DNA from: Acidobacteriota bacterium | Lineage (GTDB): Bacteria > Acidobacteriota > Thermoanaerobaculia > Multivoradales > JAHEKO01 | Direction: 5' to 3' | Assembly (NCBI GenBank): GCA_024638355.1 | Contig: JAHEKO010000073.1 | Location: 1-7,621 of the forward strand | DNA length: 7,621 bases | In this document: piece by piece, positions 1 to 6,278 of the stretch | How positions within the stretch are numbered: position 1 is the stretch's first letter | Layout of the letters: every line of letters starts with the position of its first letter | The notes under the pieces: model-generated | The model's database searches: none | What the model was told of the DNA's origin: nothing | What the model saw: only the letters and a program-made list of their open reading frames with translations | Position numbers and translations under genes: made by a program

Positions 1-1098
1 TTCATGGTCAGCGGCTACAGCCTGCTGTCGATCTGGATCTCTCTCGAGCTGATGGCGCTGTCGAGCTACATTCTCGCCGGCTACTTCAAGCGCGAGAAGA
101 AGTCGAACGAGGCCGCTCTCAAGTACTTCATTCTCGGCGCGCTGTCGAGCGGCATCCTGCTCTACGGCATCTCGCTCCTGTACGGCGCCACCGGCTCGGT
201 GCAGCTGGGCGAGGTCGCGGCGAGCCTCGCGGCGCTGGGCGGCGCGGGCGAGGCGCCGATCCTGGTCAGCGCGGGCTGGCTGCTCCTGGCGATCGGCCTC
301 TACTTCAAGGTGGCAGCGGCGCCCTTCCACGTCTGGACGCCCGACGTCTACGTCGGCGCGCCGACCCCGGTGACCGCCTTCCTGGCGTCGGCTTCCAAGA
401 TCGCCTCGTTCGCGATCCTCATCCGGATTCTCTTCGAGGGGCTGCCGGCTCTCAAAGCCGACTGGCAGCTGATCACGGCGCTGGTGGCCTGCCTGTCGAT
501 GATCTGGGGGAATCTGGCGGCGCTCACCCAGGACAACGTCAAGCGAATGCTGGCCTACAGCTCGATCGGTCACGCCGGCTACGTCCTGATCGGCGTCCTC
601 GTGGCGAGCGAGGAGGGTCTGTGGGCGGCGCTCTTCTACCTGCTCGCCTACGGCTTCATCACTCTCGGCGCGTTCGGCACGGTGATCATCCTGGAGCAGC
701 GCGAGTACGCCGGCGAGACCTACGGCGACTACGCCGGATTGGCGCGCAGATCGCCATTTCTTGCCGCCGCCATGCTGGTCTTCATGGTGGCGTTGACGGG
801 GATTCCGCCGACCGGCGGCTTCGTCGGCAAGTTCTACTTGTTCGCCGCGGCCGTCGAATCGGGCTGGATCTGGGTGGCGGTCGTGGGGGTGTTGACCAGC
901 GCGATCTCGCTCTTCTTCTACTTCGGCATCGTGGTCCAGATGTACCTGAAGGAGGGCGACGACACCACGCCGACACCGATGCCGGCGGCGGGCGTTGCCA
1001 GCACGATCGCCATCTGCGCCGTGGTGACGGTGCTCCTCGGTCTCTTCCCGGGGCCGGTCGTGGAGTTCGCCAAGGCCAGCCTGCTGGCTCTCCCCTAA
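1..1098 (+). CDS. nuoN: NADH-quinone oxidoreductase subunit N, 5'-truncated by window edge
   Basis: This is an antiporter-like, proton-pumping membrane subunit of respiratory complex I. The reading frame is open to base 1, so roughly the first 115 residues lie outside the window; 365 residues remain. Numbering from the Met at base 4, the family's key charged residues are all present: Glu15 in SLELMALSSY (TM5 glutamate), Lys102 in YFKVAAAPFHVWTPDVY (TM7), Lys132 in ASASKIASF (TM8 region) and Lys276 in GIPPTGGFVGKFY (TM12). NLAALTQDNVKRMLAYSSIG (about 168-187) is the typical NuoN signature. The rest is a run of hydrophobic helices to the C-terminus, so the protein looks intact and active. nuoN is usually the last gene of the nuo operon, which fits the unrelated sigma-factor gene that follows. 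The subunit assignment over NuoL/NuoM rests on the PFHVWTPDVY and NVKRMLAYSS motifs and the short C-terminus. Confidence 0.96.
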   Translation, partial: FMVSGYSLLSIWISLELMALSSYILAGYFKREKKSNEAALKYFILGALSSGILLYGISLLYGATGSVQLGEVAASLAALGGAGEAPILVSAGWLLLAIGLYFKVAAAPFHVWTPDVYVGAPTPVTAFLASASKIASFAILIRILFEGLPALKADWQLITALVACLSMIWGNLAALTQDNVKRMLAYSSIGHAGYVLIGVLVASEEGLWAALFYLLAYGFITLGAFGTVIILEQREYAGETYGDYAGLARRSPFLAAAMLVFMVALTGIPPTGGFVGKFYLFAAAVESGWIWVAVVGVLTSAISLFFYFGIVVQMYLKEGDDTTPTPMPAAGVASTIAICAVVTVLLGLFPGPVVEFAKASLLALP

Positions 1099-1140
1099 CC
1101 TCGCCTTTTGGCACGCTCCGTGCGTAGGGTGAGCGCGAGG
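1099..1140 (+). repeat. Nested inverted repeat upstream of the sigma-factor gene
   Basis: The outer arms CCTCGC (1099-1104) and GCGAGG (1135-1140) enclose a tighter hairpin, GCACG-CTC-CGTGC (1111-1123). The outer right arm contains the only Shine-Dalgarno-like sequence for the gene at 1149. The fold could therefore hide the ribosome site or mark the end of the nuo transcript. No U-run follows the stem, so it is not a standard rho-independent terminator. The pairing is seen in the sequence; any function is inference. Confidence 0.35.
1119..1130 (+). promoter_or_regulatory. Candidate -10 element CGTGCGTAGGGT
   Basis: A TG followed by TAGGGT ends 18 nt before the sigma-factor ATG. Similar CGTGnTA elements precede three other genes in the window. 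The nearest -35-like hexamer, TTGGCA (1108-1113), is only 11 nt away, which is too close for a normal sigma-70 promoter, so the call is tentative. Confidence 0.25.
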
Positions 1141-1148
1141 ACACCTCA

Positions 1149-1775
1149 ATGAGCGCGGCGACCGGGCAAGATCAGAAGCGGGGCTGGGACTTCGAGGCGG
1201 CGGCGATGCCGTTCGTCGACGGTCTCTACAACACCGCGCTGCGCATGACCCGCAACCCCGAGGACGCCGAGGACCTGGTCCAGGAGACCTACTTCAAGGC
1301 CTACAAGTACTACGACAAGTTCCAGGAAGGAACGAACTTCCGGGCCTGGCTGTTCAAGATCCTCAAGAACACCTTCATCAACAGCTATCGGAAGAAGCAG
1401 TCCATTCCACCGCAGAGCGACTTCGCCGACATCGAGGGGTCGTTCGAGAGCCAGGTCAGCGACCAGGCGACTCGCGGCGTCAAGAGCCCCGAGCAGGAGC
1501 TGCTCGAGGGCGTCCTCGACGAGGACGTGCAGCGGGCGATGGACGGCCTGCCGGTCGACTACCGGATGGCGGTCGTGCTCGCCGACCTCGAGGGCTTCTC
1601 CTACAAGGAGATCGCCGAGATCCTCGACGTGCCGGTGGGCACGGTCATGAGCCGGCTGTACCGCGGCCGCAAGCTGATGGAAGAGGCGATGCTGGAATAC
1701 GCCCAGGAGCACGGCTACATCCGCTCCGGCGAGCCCACCAAGATGCGCAGCCGGCGCGACGAAGCTCCCAACTGA
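1149..1775 (+). CDS. ECF sigma factor, SigR/SigH-like (ECF12 type)
   Basis: This 208-residue alternative sigma factor directs RNA polymerase to a stress regulon. Sigma-2 spans about 20-84: [20 protein letters not shown] leads into the core-binding helix, and [10 protein letters not shown] closes region 2.4. An acidic linker (about 85-125) connects to sigma-4 (about 131-180), with the helix-turn-helix around [20 protein letters not shown]. The wording of both domains, including the tail EYAQEHGY, closely matches actinobacterial SigR/SigH. Those factors respond to thiol oxidation through a zinc anti-sigma factor, and such a gene follows here at 1881. The ATG at 1149 is preceded by GCGAGG with 8 nt spacing. 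The gap to the partner gene is 105 bp, longer than the coupled junction often seen for such pairs. The family call is strong; the oxidative-thiol role is inferred from homology and the neighbour. Confidence 0.93.
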   Translation: MSAATGQDQKRGWDFEAAAMPFVDGLYNTALRMTRNPEDAEDLVQETYFKAYKYYDKFQEGTNFRAWLFKILKNTFINSYRKKQSIPPQSDFADIEGSFESQVSDQATRGVKSPEQELLEGVLDEDVQRAMDGLPVDYRMAVVLADLEGFSYKEIAEILDVPVGTVMSRLYRGRKLMEEAMLEYAQEHGYIRSGEPTKMRSRRDEAPN

Positions 1776-1880
1776 TCCATCCCTTCGCGCCTGAAATAAC
1801 CGAGCGCCCAGCCGAGTTAGAGAAAGAGGAATCGGACCGGTCGTAACGTGCGTGCTAATGGTCGCCGGAACTGAGTAGGA
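1776..1880 (+). promoter_or_regulatory. Spacer with candidate promoter for the anti-sigma gene
   Basis: This 105-bp spacer holds two weak candidates. CGTGCTAATGG (1851-1861) resembles an extended -10 and ends 19 nt before the ATG. GGAAT (1828-1832) followed 18 nt later by CGT (1851-1853) partly resembles the SigR-type promoter GGAAT-N18-GTT, but the -10 half matches only loosely. Either would let the anti-sigma gene be transcribed apart from the sigma gene. No coding or hairpin feature is evident. Confidence 0.25.
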
Positions 1881-2117
1881 ATGGACTGCCGGAAGGTACG
1901 AGAGGTCGTCTTCCTCTACACCGACAACGAGATGGAAGCAGAGCTTCTGATCTCGTTCCGCGAGCACATGGATCGCTGTCCGGGCTGCGCTCGGGCAATC
2001 AACCGCACCGAGCGGCTCCTCTGGCTGGTGCGCAGGCGCTGCTCGCGAGAGCAGGCGCCCAAGCGGCTGCGCGACCGGATTCTCACCAGCTTTCCGCATC
2101 GCCAGAAGCCTCTCTGA
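1881..2117 (+). CDS. Zinc-binding anti-sigma factor (RsrA/ZAS type)
   Basis: This 78-residue soluble protein, with no membrane segment, probably binds and silences the SigR-like factor encoded just upstream. Cys3, His29, Cys33 and Cys36 form the ZAS zinc-site pattern. HMDRCPGC (29-36) is the HxxxCxxC core, and the 26-residue distance from Cys3 to His29 equals that from Cys11 to His37 in Streptomyces RsrA. There, disulfide formation between Cys11 and Cys44 expels zinc and frees SigR; the equivalents here are Cys3 and Cys36. A further Cys54 lies near the position of RsrA's second cysteine cluster. An in-frame TGA 9 nt upstream (1872-1874) fixes the start at 1881, because the next Met (18) would lose Cys3. 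AGGA abuts the ATG directly, so there is no properly spaced Shine-Dalgarno. Redox sensing is inferred from these residues. Confidence 0.88.
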   Translation: MDCRKVREVVFLYTDNEMEAELLISFREHMDRCPGCARAINRTERLLWLVRRRCSREQAPKRLRDRILTSFPHRQKPL

Positions 2118-2177
2118 CCGCTACCCGGGCTCAGCGGCTCGGGAATTGCACTCTCGAAAAGCCGAGGAGAATCGACT

Positions 2178-2651
2178 ATGTTCGGCTTTGTGAATCGGGC
2201 TCGCCTGGCCTCGGCACTGTTCCTGGGCGCGGCACTGTTCGCGCTTCCACCCAGCTCGGCCGCCGCAGACGACGAGGGCCTGACCGGGCTCGACGGCACG
2301 CGGCTTACCGAGGCCGAGCTCTCCGAGGGCAACCTGATCATCGTGGTCTGGGCCTCGTGGTCGCCGAGATCTCGCGGCATCGGCCCGCGGGTCGAGGCAC
2401 TCGCCGCACGCTGGTCCGACAAGGCACGGGTGATCACGGTCAATTTCCAGGAGGGCGCGGACAAGGCGCGCTCGTTCGCCCGCGCGCAGCGGCTCGAAGT
2501 GCCGGTGTACCTCGATCCCGAGGCCGTCTTCGCCAAGCGGTACGCGGTCACCTCGCTCCCCTTTCTGCTGGTGCTGAGCGACGGCGAGGCCGCCTTCGCC
2601 GGAAAGCTGCCCGCCGACCCCGACCGCGCGATCGCGCGCGCCCTGGGCTAG
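2178..2651 (+). CDS. Exported thioredoxin-fold protein with both active-site cysteines replaced by serine
   Basis: This 157-residue TlpA/thioredoxin-like protein is sent to the periplasm. A signal peptide is visible: basic FVNRAR, a hydrophobic stretch at 10-24, and a likely cleavage after the Ala28-Ala30 region. The thioredoxin fold begins around LIIVVWASWSPRSR (53-66), where TlpA proteins normally read WATWCPPC; Ser62 and Ser65 occupy the two Cys positions. The cis-proline loop is kept as TSLPFLLV (Pro128), followed by the usual closing strands. The fold therefore looks intact but cannot catalyse thiol-disulfide exchange, and no other Cys is present. It may act as a binding or chaperone-like domain. 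GAGGAGA (2164-2170) gives a 7-nt-spaced ribosome site. It lies 60 bp after the anti-sigma gene and may share its transcript. The fold is confident; the role is unknown. Confidence 0.85.
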   Translation: MFGFVNRARLASALFLGAALFALPPSSAAADDEGLTGLDGTRLTEAELSEGNLIIVVWASWSPRSRGIGPRVEALAARWSDKARVITVNFQEGADKARSFARAQRLEVPVYLDPEAVFAKRYAVTSLPFLLVLSDGEAAFAGKLPADPDRAIARALG

Positions 2652-2663
2652 GCGCCGGGACCG

Positions 2664-2674
2664 CGTGCTAGGCT
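2664..2674 (+). promoter_or_regulatory. Candidate -10 element CGTGCTAGGCT before the M23 peptidase
   Basis: The 125-bp spacer 2652-2776 contains this TGnTAGGCT extended-10-like element, 102 nt before the TTG start. It is followed by a weak stem, TCGCCC (2689-2694) with GGGCGA (2703-2708), in what would be the mRNA leader. No matching -35 hexamer is visible, so this is only a candidate. Confidence 0.25.
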
Positions 2675-2764
2675 AACGCGCAGCGAAGTCGCCCCGAGAG
2701 TAGGGCGAACTCGGATCCACGCGCCGGCATACCGACGCCACCGGCTTCCTCTACGACGCTCGAT

Positions 2765-2779
2765 GGAAGGAACCGCTTG
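2765..2779 (+). promoter_or_regulatory. Shine-Dalgarno that decides a TTG start
   Basis: GGAAGG (2765-2770) lies 6 nt before TTG (2777-2779). The nearby ATG at 2763 is out of frame. The residues after the TTG form a proper signal peptide, which supports TTG as the true start of the peptidase gene. Confidence 0.8.
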
Positions 2780-4135
2780 AACCTACGGCTGCTGCGCTGG
2801 GCTCTGCCGGCCGCGCTCCTGGCTCTCGCTGCGGGAATCCAGACCGCGACCTCGCGGATCGGTCGGGCGGCGGAGTCGCCCTATCCGATCGGCCGGACCA
2901 TTCGTCACTCGGATGGGCTGGCGAAGCTGGCGCGCGCCGGAGCGGGCTGGCGCAGCGACGTCATCCCGGCGGACGTGCCGCTCGAGCTGCCGCTGCGCCC
3001 CGGGCAGACGGTGGGCGGCGTTCTCGCGGAGCTCGATCTCGAGCCCCACGACGTCACCGCGATCGTCGCCGAGCTCGCCGGGCACGCCGACCTGCGCCGG
3101 CTCAAGCCGCAGGATGGGTACGCGGTCGTCTACCGTCCGGGAAGCGATGAGGTCGCCGCGTTCGAGCTGACCATCGCGTCGGAGGGGGTCGCGCGCGTCG
3201 AGCGCGCCGCCGTCGGCTGGTCGGGAAGCTGGCGCGACTTCGTGCAGCGCACGGAGACGACCGTCATCGACGGCCGGCTCCGGGGCGCGCTCGAGACCTC
3301 GATCGAGCGGGCCGGCGGCGACGCGCGGCTGGCGGTGCTCATGTCCGACGTCTTCCAGTGGGACCTGGACTTCAATCGCGACCTGCGCATCGACGACCGA
3401 TTCGAGATCGTCTATCAGAGGGTGTTCATCGACGGCAGCTACAGCGGTCCCGGCGAGATCCTCGCCGTTCGCTACACCAACCTGGGGAAGACGCTCGAGG
3501 CGTACCGCTTCGGCGATTCGCCCGCCTACTACGACGCCGAGGGCCGTCCCTTGCGCAAGATGTTCCTCCGCTCGCCGATGCGCTATTCGCGCATCACCTC
3601 GCGCTATTCCAACCGACGCTTCCACCCGGTGCTGAAGCGGTATCGCCCGCACCACGGCGTCGACTACGGCGCTCCGGTGGGCACGCCGGTGCGGGTCACG
3701 TCGAACGGCGTGGTGACGTTCGCCGGTTGGGATGGAGGCGGCGGCCGCACGGTCAAGGTACGCCACCCGAACGGCTACATGACGGCCTATCTGCACCTGT
3801 CGCGGTTCGCCAAGGGCGTGAGCTCGGGGCGGCGGGTCAGTCAGGGGCAGACGATCGGCTACGTCGGCTCGACCGGGCTGGCGACCGGACCCCACCTGGA
3901 CTACCGGGTGCAAAAGCACGGGCGTTGGATCGATCCGCTGTCGATCAAGAGCGTTCCGGCCGAGCCGATCCCGGTGGAGAGCCTCGATCGGTTCACGGCC
4001 TGGCGGGACGAGCTGCGGGCGAGCCTGGCCTCCGGCGAGCCGACCGACACGGTGATGGCCTGGAGCCGGGGCCAGGCCCCGGAGCCGGCTGAGGCAGCAG
4101 CCGGCGGCTCGCGGATCGAGAGCGCGGGGAGCTAG
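2777..4135 (+). CDS. Exported M23 (LytM) murein endopeptidase, MepM-like
   Basis: This 452-residue exported zinc peptidase probably cuts peptide cross-links in peptidoglycan. A signal sequence (1 to about 24: RLLR, then a hydrophobic stretch) is followed by a LysM/OapA-like N-terminal domain near 63-145 (LELPLRPGQTVGGVLAEL). A second MepM-type domain follows near 150-250 (DVFQWDLDFNRDLRIDDRFE, about 191-210), and the M23 domain spans about 260-385. Metal and catalytic positions are His292 and Asp296 (HHGVD), His340 (YLHLS) and His373 (GPHLDYR). The last motif is HxD instead of the textbook HxH, putting Asp375 where the third zinc ligand usually sits. The C-terminal 50 residues are Ala/Gly/Pro-rich and probably disordered. 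The TTG start is backed by a strong ribosome site. The next gene begins 1 nt after the stop, suggesting coupled translation. The family call is confident; the exact bond cut is inferred. Confidence 0.92.
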   Translation: MNLRLLRWALPAALLALAAGIQTATSRIGRAAESPYPIGRTIRHSDGLAKLARAGAGWRSDVIPADVPLELPLRPGQTVGGVLAELDLEPHDVTAIVAELAGHADLRRLKPQDGYAVVYRPGSDEVAAFELTIASEGVARVERAAVGWSGSWRDFVQRTETTVIDGRLRGALETSIERAGGDARLAVLMSDVFQWDLDFNRDLRIDDRFEIVYQRVFIDGSYSGPGEILAVRYTNLGKTLEAYRFGDSPAYYDAEGRPLRKMFLRSPMRYSRITSRYSNRRFHPVLKRYRPHHGVDYGAPVGTPVRVTSNGVVTFAGWDGGGGRTVKVRHPNGYMTAYLHLSRFAKGVSSGRRVSQGQTIGYVGSTGLATGPHLDYRVQKHGRWIDPLSIKSVPAEPIPVESLDRFTAWRDELRASLASGEPTDTVMAWSRGQAPEPAEAAAGGSRIESAGS

Positions 4136-4139
4136 CCTG
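4126..4139 (+). promoter_or_regulatory. Shine-Dalgarno for an apparent CTG start
   Basis: GGGGA (4126-4130) lies 6 nt before CTG (4137-4139), and the peptidase TAG (4133-4135) sits between them. The kinase frame is open from the TGA at 4053 but holds no ATG, GTG or TTG before 4494. CTG at 4137 is the only candidate with a well-placed ribosome site; the CTG at 4155 has none. Confidence 0.6.
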
Positions 4140-5150
4140 CCCTCCTCACCAGCCCTGGCGCGCCGGGTCACAGGTCGCGCCTCGTGCCGCGTCGATCTGG
4201 GCGGCGGTACCCTCGACATCTGGCCTCTCGGACTGCTGCACCCCGGCGCCAGGACGGTCAACGTCGCGATCGACCTCGCCGCGACGGTCGAGCTCACCGC
4301 GAGGGAGAGCGGCTACCGGGTCTCCCAGGCCGGCCGCAGCGTCCGCGCCGACTCGCCGGAGGAGCTCGCGGCACTCCCCGAGAGCGCCCTGCTCGGCCTG
4401 ATCGCCCTCGAGCTGCGCCTGCCGCCCGTCGACATCGCCGTCGAGAGCGGTTCTCCCCGCGGCGGTGGACTGGGAGCCAGCTCGGCTCTGGCGGTGGCCG
4501 CCATCGGCGCCGGCGAGGCTCTCCTCGGGCGACCCGCGTCGAGCCCCGAGGCGATCGGCTCGCTCTGCCGCGACCTGGAGGCGCGGCTGATGAGCCTGCC
4601 GACCGGCAAGCAGGACCATCTGGCCGCGCTCTGGGGCGGGGCGCTGGAGATCCTCCATCGACCCGGCGGCGAGAGGGTGCGGCGCCTCGACGTCGATCTC
4701 GAAGCGCTGGGCCGCTCACTGGTCGTCGCCTATTCGGGCGAGACCCACTTTTCGGCCGGCAACAATTGGCAGGTGGTCCGGCGGCGCCTCGACGGCGATC
4801 GCCAGGTGATCGCCGCCTTCGACGGGATCGCAGAAGTGGCCGCCGCTCTGCCGGCGGCCCTCGAGGAGGGCGACCTGGCGACCGTGGGAAGCCTGATGAG
4901 CCTCGAATGGTCGCATCGCTGCCGGCTGGCGAGCGAAGTCTCTACGCCGCGGGTGGAGCGGCTTCTCCGCGCCGCGGCAGCGGCCGGCGCCTGGGGAGGC
5001 AAGGTCTGCGGCGCCGGCGGCGGCGGCTGCGTCGCGGTGCTGGCGCCCCCCGATCGAAAGGCGGCGGTGGCTGCGGCCCTGGGCGGATCGGGCGCCCGCC
5101 TGCTGGAGACCCGTCCCCTCGCCCGTCCTCTCGCGGTCACGGTTGGATGA
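4137..5150 (+). CDS. GHMP-family sugar kinase
   Basis: This 337-residue ATP-dependent small-molecule kinase belongs to the galactokinase / heptose-7-phosphate kinase / mevalonate kinase superfamily. GHMP motif 1 is RVDLGGGTLDIWP (18-30). The ATP-binding motif 2 is PRGGGLGASSAL (107-118). GKQDHLAALWGG (157-168) carries the probable catalytic Asp160. Motif 3 is GGKVCGAGGGGC (287-298). GETHFSAGNNW in the middle resembles a sugar-kinase substrate loop. The GKQD...GG pattern is nearest the heptose-phosphate/fucose type, so a nucleotide-sugar or surface-glycan precursor is a reasonable guess, but the substrate cannot be read from sequence. The start is unusual: no ATG, GTG or TTG occurs before Val120 (GTG, 4494), inside motif 2, so a CTG start is inferred. 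Starting at 4494 would remove the first two motifs. The gene is coupled to the peptidase gene by a 1-nt gap. Confidence 0.88.
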   Translation: MPSSPALARRVTGRASCRVDLGGGTLDIWPLGLLHPGARTVNVAIDLAATVELTARESGYRVSQAGRSVRADSPEELAALPESALLGLIALELRLPPVDIAVESGSPRGGGLGASSALAVAAIGAGEALLGRPASSPEAIGSLCRDLEARLMSLPTGKQDHLAALWGGALEILHRPGGERVRRLDVDLEALGRSLVVAYSGETHFSAGNNWQVVRRRLDGDRQVIAAFDGIAEVAAALPAALEEGDLATVGSLMSLEWSHRCRLASEVSTPRVERLLRAAAAAGAWGGKVCGAGGGGCVAVLAPPDRKAAVAAALGGSGARLLETRPLARPLAVTVG

Positions 5151-5259
5151 CCGGCCTCTGAGGAGGACGGTCCGGCGGCGGAAGGGCGGCGACGGCTCGA
5201 TGGCAGCGCGGGCCGGGTAATGGTCCGACCTTTGCAATTGATCGTTCCGGGAGGTCACC
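5151..5259 (+). promoter_or_regulatory. Spacer and leader before the PEGA-domain gene
   Basis: This 109-bp spacer is G/C-rich up to TAATGGTC (5218-5225), an octamer that also occurs upstream of the anti-sigma gene (1856-1863). A short AT-richer pocket around TTTGCAATTGATC (5231-5243) follows, then a strong ribosome site GGGAGGT (5249-5255), 4 nt before the ATG at 5260. No terminator with a T-run is seen after the kinase gene. A promoter here is plausible but not proven. Confidence 0.3.
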
Positions 5260-6240
5260 ATGAGTCACAGCCACCGAGTCTCCGAAGTGCGCGTCGGAGT
5301 GTCGCTCGCGGTGGGACTCGCCCTGCTGACGCTGATCGGTCCCGTCGCGACCGCGCAGGAGCGAGAGAGCCCGCCGTCGCGGCCCCTACCGGTCGAAACG
5401 AGAGCGCCGAGTCCGCCGCCGACCCCGTCGCCACCGCCATCACCGCCGCCCTCGACTCCGGGCGGCGGGACTCCGAGTACCCGGCCGGGCGGCGGCGGGC
5501 ATCACTCCGGCGGCCACTACTACTATCCCCGCCGACACCACGGCTACTGGGGCTACGGTCACTATTGGCCCTACTCGCGCTTCTACTGGGGCTACGCGAT
5601 GCCCTACTACCCCTGGGGCCTGGTCTGGTATCCGGCATACGCCTCGGATACTCGCCTCGGAGCGCTCGATCTGAAGGTGAAGCCGAGAAGAGTCGAAGTC
5701 TGGGTGGACGGTCAGTACGTCAACACCGCGGGCAAGCTCGACGGATACCCGGGCTATCTCTGGCTGAGCGAAGGCATGCACGAGGTGGTCTTCTATCGCG
5801 AGGGGTGGCAGACGGTGAAGCGCAAGATGCTGGTTCGCCCCGGACCGATCCGCAAGCTGAGGCTGGAGCTGGCCAAGGGCGCTTCGACTCCTCCCGAAGA
5901 GCTGTTCGAGCCTCCGTCGAAGACCGCCGAGGTCGAGAGGCGAGCGCGGCCCGGCGATCGGCAGGAGCGTCCGCCTCAGGTCGATCTACGCGGAGAGCCC
6001 GGCCGATTCCGGCTCGAGGTGGAGCCGGCGGATGCGTCGATCTATCTGGACGGCCGCTTCGTCGGCACCGGCGAGCAGCTCTCCAAGCTCCACTCCGGCA
6101 TGATGGTGGATCCCGGCGAGCACGTCCTCGACGTGCAGAGACCCGGCTACGAGACCGAGCGGATCAGCTTCTCGGTCGCGCCGGGCGACGAGGCCGACCT
6201 GCGGGTCGATCTGGACTCCAGCGAAGTTTCCCGCGATTGA
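5260..6240 (+). CDS. Secreted protein with two PEGA domains and an aromatic/His/Gly-rich segment
   Basis: This 326-residue exported protein probably sits at the cell surface or in the envelope. The signal peptide is 1-32 (hydrophobic 12-29, likely cut after ATA). A Pro/Ser/Thr-rich segment (37-76, PSPPPTPSPPPSPPP) is followed by a low-complexity stretch (81-127) with 13 Tyr, 5 Trp, 6 His and 7 Gly. Two beta-rich PEGA domains follow: about 135-204 (KPRRVEVWVDGQYVNTAGKL ... GMHEVVFYREGWQT) and about 249-318 (EPADASIYLDGRFVGTGEQL ... PGEHVLDVQRPGYET). They are joined by a charged linker (205-248). PEGA domains are common in exported, often surface-anchored, proteins and have no enzymatic activity. 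There is no sorting or anchor motif and no second membrane helix. The ribosome site is strong. The function is unknown; wall or polysaccharide binding is a guess from architecture and the neighbouring peptidase. Confidence 0.85.
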   Translation: MSHSHRVSEVRVGVSLAVGLALLTLIGPVATAQERESPPSRPLPVETRAPSPPPTPSPPPSPPPSTPGGGTPSTRPGGGGHHSGGHYYYPRRHHGYWGYGHYWPYSRFYWGYAMPYYPWGLVWYPAYASDTRLGALDLKVKPRRVEVWVDGQYVNTAGKLDGYPGYLWLSEGMHEVVFYREGWQTVKRKMLVRPGPIRKLRLELAKGASTPPEELFEPPSKTAEVERRARPGDRQERPPQVDLRGEPGRFRLEVEPADASIYLDGRFVGTGEQLSKLHSGMMVDPGEHVLDVQRPGYETERISFSVAPGDEADLRVDLDSSEVSRD

Positions 6241-6259
6241 GGCCGCTGTCGGCGGCAGC

Positions 6260-6270
6260 CGTGGTAGGGT
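6260..6270 (+). promoter_or_regulatory. Candidate -10 element CGTGGTAGGGT before the alkyltransferase
   Basis: This extended-10-like TGnTAGGGT ends 8 nt before the ATG at 6279. If it is active, transcription would begin almost at the start codon and the mRNA would be leaderless. That fits the absence of a convincing Shine-Dalgarno. No -35 hexamer at 16-18 nt spacing is visible. Confidence 0.3.
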
Positions 6271-6278
6271 ACGCCGAA

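Noticed and set aside
1146..2099. 317-codon antisense frame over the sigma and anti-sigma genes
   Set aside because: It is antisense to two genes with diagnostic motifs and shows no family resemblance.
2142..2167. GGAAT (2142-2146) as a SigR-type promoter before the thioredoxin-fold gene
   Set aside because: The bases 18 nt downstream are AGG, with no GTT-like -10 element.
2689..2708. TCGCCC/GGGCGA stem as a terminator after the thioredoxin-fold gene
   Set aside because: The stem has only 6 bp, an 8-nt loop and no T-run.
2783..4297. 504-codon open frame antisense to the M23 peptidase
   Set aside because: It mirrors a gene with full catalytic motifs, and its translation is low-complexity Arg/Ala/Pro with no domain.
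4184..5161. 325-codon plus-strand frame starting at GTG, overlapping the kinase
   Set aside because: Its translation is Arg/Gly/Pro repeats, while the alternative frame carries all the GHMP motifs in order.
5220..6278. N-terminal extension of the alkyltransferase frame back to 5220
   Set aside because: The extension reads Arg/Ser-rich nonsense through the PEGA gene; the family-like protein begins near 6279.
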